DNA of 64,000 nucleotides from Datisca glomerata (lineage: Eukaryota > Streptophyta > Magnoliopsida > Cucurbitales > Datiscaceae), in contig QANY01009406.1 of NCBI GenBank assembly GCA_003255025.1, positions 558,001-622,000 of the forward strand, read 5' to 3'. A program made the translations under genes and the position numbers. The notes under the pieces are model-generated. The model did not search any database. It worked only from the letters and a program-made list of their open reading frames with translations, and had not been told where the DNA came from. Within the stretch, counting starts at the first letter, position 1; each line of letters begins with the position of its first letter. Shown piece after piece: positions 61,551 through 64,000 of the stretch.

Positions 61551-62079
61551 CACACCAGTAAATGTGTATTATTGGGCTACTCAGATAATCATGAAGGGTA
61601 TAAGTGTCTTAAACCAAAATCTGACAAAATTTATATCTCCATTAATGTGTCTTCAATGAATTGGAGTTTCCTTATCAAAATTTGGTTTCTAAAACTTCAA
61701 TTTCTTTAAAGCCTTTGCATGTATCCCCTTTTCCCAACCCTTTTAAATATGTGTTTCAAGCCTCAAAATGATACAATTCCATCTACATCATCACCTATAG
61801 AAGGATCTATCACTCAATCTCATTCCAACAGATCAAGTCAATATCAACATGTATTTCACTCTAATTTTACTTTGCCTAAGGCTATTGATTTTTCTTCTGA
61901 CAGTCCAATTGTTCTTTTACAAAATGTTCCCTTTAATGATTCTTCTCCTTGTTCAGAACCTTTTTTCTGATAGACTAACTAACATTTCAAATTCTCATTC
62001 TCATAATCCATCTATACATCCTCTGATAACTCGATCTAAGCATGGTATTCTTAAACTCAAAGTCTATCTCTCTATTGTA

Positions 62080-63590
62080 TGTGATTTAGAAACTAAACCC
62101 ATCCCTGTTAAGACAGCTTTAGAGCATCCAAAATGGAAAATTACTATGACTGAGCAATATGATGCACTTGTTAAGAATCACACTTGACAGCTTGTTCCAA
62201 AAACCAGTTATATGCATGTTATTCAAAATAAGTGGGTGTTTAGGATCAAACATAATCCTGATGGTTCTATACTTAAATATAAAGCAAGGCTTGTAGCTAA
62301 AGGATTTCAGCAATCTAGTGACATTGATTATTTTGATACTTTTAGCCCTGTAGTTAAACCATCCACCATTCGTATTGTTCTCACTTGAGCAGTCTCATAT
62401 CAATGGGATATTCAGCAAGTTGATATCAACAATGCCTTCTTGAATGAGGAGTTGAATGAAAATGTTTTTATGGCTCAGCCACCTGGTTTTGTGCAGAAAG
62501 ATATATTTGATTTTGTGTGCAAGCTTACTAAGACTTTATATGGCTTGAAGCAAGCACCCTGAGCGTGGTTTGAAAAGCTACAAAGGGCATTACTTCAGTG
62601 GGGGTTTCACAACTTCAAGTCAGATTCTTCATTATTCATTTCTAAGACTTTTACTTCTCTGATTTTGATTCTGGTATATGTAGATGATATTTTAGTAACT
62701 GGTAGCTGTCCTAAAAGAATTGAACAAGTTATCTCAGATTTGAATCATCATTTTTCTCTTAAGAGGCTTGGCTCCCTTAACTGTTTTTTGGGCTTTAAAG
62801 CATATAGAGATACTACTGGAATTTATCTCACTCAAAGCAAATACATAGTTGACCTATTGAAAATAACTATTATGACAGAAGCTAAAGCTTGTCCTACACC
62901 AGGGTGCTCCTTTACCAAGTTGTCTGCTCATATAGGTATCCCTTTTGAAGATCCAACTTTGTACATGACCACGGTGGGAGCATTGCAGTACCTCACGATG
63001 ACTAGGCCTGATATTTCATTTTCTGTGAATAAACTAAGTCAGTTCTTGCAATCCCCTACCTCAGACCACTGGAAAGCATGCAAAAGATTACTTAGATACT
63101 TAAAAGGGACTCTTGATTATGGCCTACAATTTAAACCAGCTTCTTCTCTCACTTTGGAAGGATTTACATTTGCATATTGGGCTGGATGTGTTGATGACAA
63201 GCGCTCTACATCAGGGTATTGTATCTACCTAGGAGGAAATTTAATCACTTGGAGCTCTAAGAAGCAACATGTAGTTGCCAGGTCAAGTACATAATCTGAA
63301 TATAGATCTCTTGCCTCTACTGCTACAGAATTTCTTTAGCTCAATTCCTTATTTGTAGAGCTTGGTTTAACTATCAGCACTTGTCTTACCTTGTGGTGTG
63401 ATAATATTGGTGCTAGTATGTTAGCTGACAATCCTGTGTTTCATTCTAGGACAAAACATATAGAGCTGGATGTCCATTTTATTAGAGAAAAAGTTTTGGC
63501 CAAACAGCTTCAGATTCAACACATTCCTATAGAAGTCCAGGTTGCTAATGTGCTCACTAAACCTCTTCCATAAGCAAGATTTCTAACTCA
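62080..63590 (+). pseudogene. Copia reverse transcriptase and RNase H, near-complete but broken
   Basis: [22 protein letters not shown] (62227-62286), [31 protein letters not shown], the catalytic box YVDDILVTG (62677), then LKRLGSLNCFLGF. RNase H: FAYWAGCVDDKRSTSGY near 63165, where the family has Asp-Ala-Asp-Trp, so a catalytic Asp has become Tyr; then SSKKQHVVARSST, WCDNIGA and RTKHIELDVHFIREKV. In-frame stops at about 62186, 62388, 62560, 63293 and 63339. This is the best preserved pol in the window. Confidence 0.9.
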
Positions 63591-63638
63591 TCATGGCAAA
63601 CTAAAAGTTGTTCAAACACCTATTAGCTTGACGGGGCA

Positions 63639-63822
63639 TGTTAAGAGTATACAAACTTAAACTTCAGTTATTTACAATCAGTTTAGTCAGCTGCTGTTAA
63701 GAAGTTTGTCGACTGTTAGTAGTTAGTTTTCATTTAGTTATTTGTTAAATCTGTCTATATATACTCTAAGTGTTGTATTGTTAAAGGTTAATGAGAATAG
63801 TATTTCTTCTTTAGCTGTTCCA
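63639..63822 (+). repeat. 3' LTR of last Copia element
   Basis: 184 bp, TG...CA borders, colinear with 58708-58891 apart from two compensating 2-base indels and about 20 substitutions. Confidence 0.9.
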
Positions 63823-64000
63823 CACTGGGTAAATAAAAAAGGCAGTTATTTACCGTGGGGGACAGACCGACCATCTTGAGTATTTTGCTTCCAATGATGT
63901 CTTAGACTTCTTCATATTTTGAAGACTGAGTATAAAAGTATTCCTCAAATTATTACACGGAAAAATATTGAAAGTTTACAGTATCCAAGAATACCGGAGA
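63823..64000. other. Flanking DNA to window end
   Basis: Nothing recognised. Confidence 0.5.

Larger units (their letters stand above)
58708..63822 (+). mobile_element. Ty1/Copia retrotransposon with 184-bp LTRs
   Basis: LTRs of 184 bp each, 58708-58891 and 63639-63822; the right copy starts TGTTAAGAG, the left CGTTAAGAC. A primer-binding site TGGTATCAGAGCC begins at 58892. The right LTR follows CTTGACGGGGCA. Pol order is gag-PR-INT-RT-RH, all on +. Such short LTRs suggest an Ale-like lineage. The LTRs differ at about 20 places by eye, so the insertion is not recent. No 5-bp duplication remains. Stops in gag, integrase and RT make it defective. Confidence 0.9.

Noticed and set aside
63700..64000. 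Intact, recently moved last Copia element
   Set aside because: The equal LTR lengths first suggested a young insertion, but the LTRs differ at about 20 of 184 positions, no target duplication remains and pol has several stops.

Overview
This window is nuclear DNA from a flowering plant, very probably a eudicot. It is AT-rich, its genes have introns with GT-AG borders and CT-rich leaders, and it holds plant-specific families (a clade II-like glutamate receptor-like channel and a group E bZIP factor of the bZIP34/61 type). I cannot name the species. Only two host genes look like genes in place: a five-exon GLR gene (32070-36835, + strand) with one apparent frameshift, and an intact four-exon bZIP gene (56699-54341, - strand). 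Nearly everything else is transposable elements in several nested layers, plus scraps of other host genes carried within them.

Layout. 1 to about 5950: decayed Ty3/Gypsy element of the Tat type (RT, RNase H and integrase on +, an antisense coiled-coil ORF downstream). About 6890-7756: one end of a CACTA-like element. 7757-13646: a second CACTA element on the - strand with TNP2-like and Transposase_24-like remnants, split by a 1877-bp hAT-like element with a perfect 8-bp target duplication. 13821 to about 25410: a second Tat-type Gypsy element whose RT/RNase H part and antisense-ORF part are separated by about 4.9 kb of unrelated DNA holding a broken MED8 gene copy and a subtilase fragment. 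25584-31282: a decayed Copia element with two small hAT-like insertions. 32070-36835: the GLR gene. 37433-48100: a 10.7-kb Copia element on the - strand with a 5-bp target duplication; one LTR is split by a CACTA-like insert carrying exon 1 of porphobilinogen deaminase (HEMC). 48641-53457: a complete CACTA-like element with a 3-bp target duplication, no recognisable transposase, and fragments of a CSN7 and a WAT1-type gene. 54341-56699: the bZIP gene. 58708-63822: a Copia element with 184-bp LTRs.

The main theme is capture of host gene fragments by transposons. Pieces of at least five unrelated genes (MED8, a subtilase, HEMC, CSN7, a WAT1-like transporter) sit inside or between elements, some with exon-intron borders kept, so they were copied at the DNA level rather than from mRNA. 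The target duplications let the insertion order be read. I saw no rRNA, tRNA or CRISPR array. All identifications come from reading translations by eye; no database search was run.
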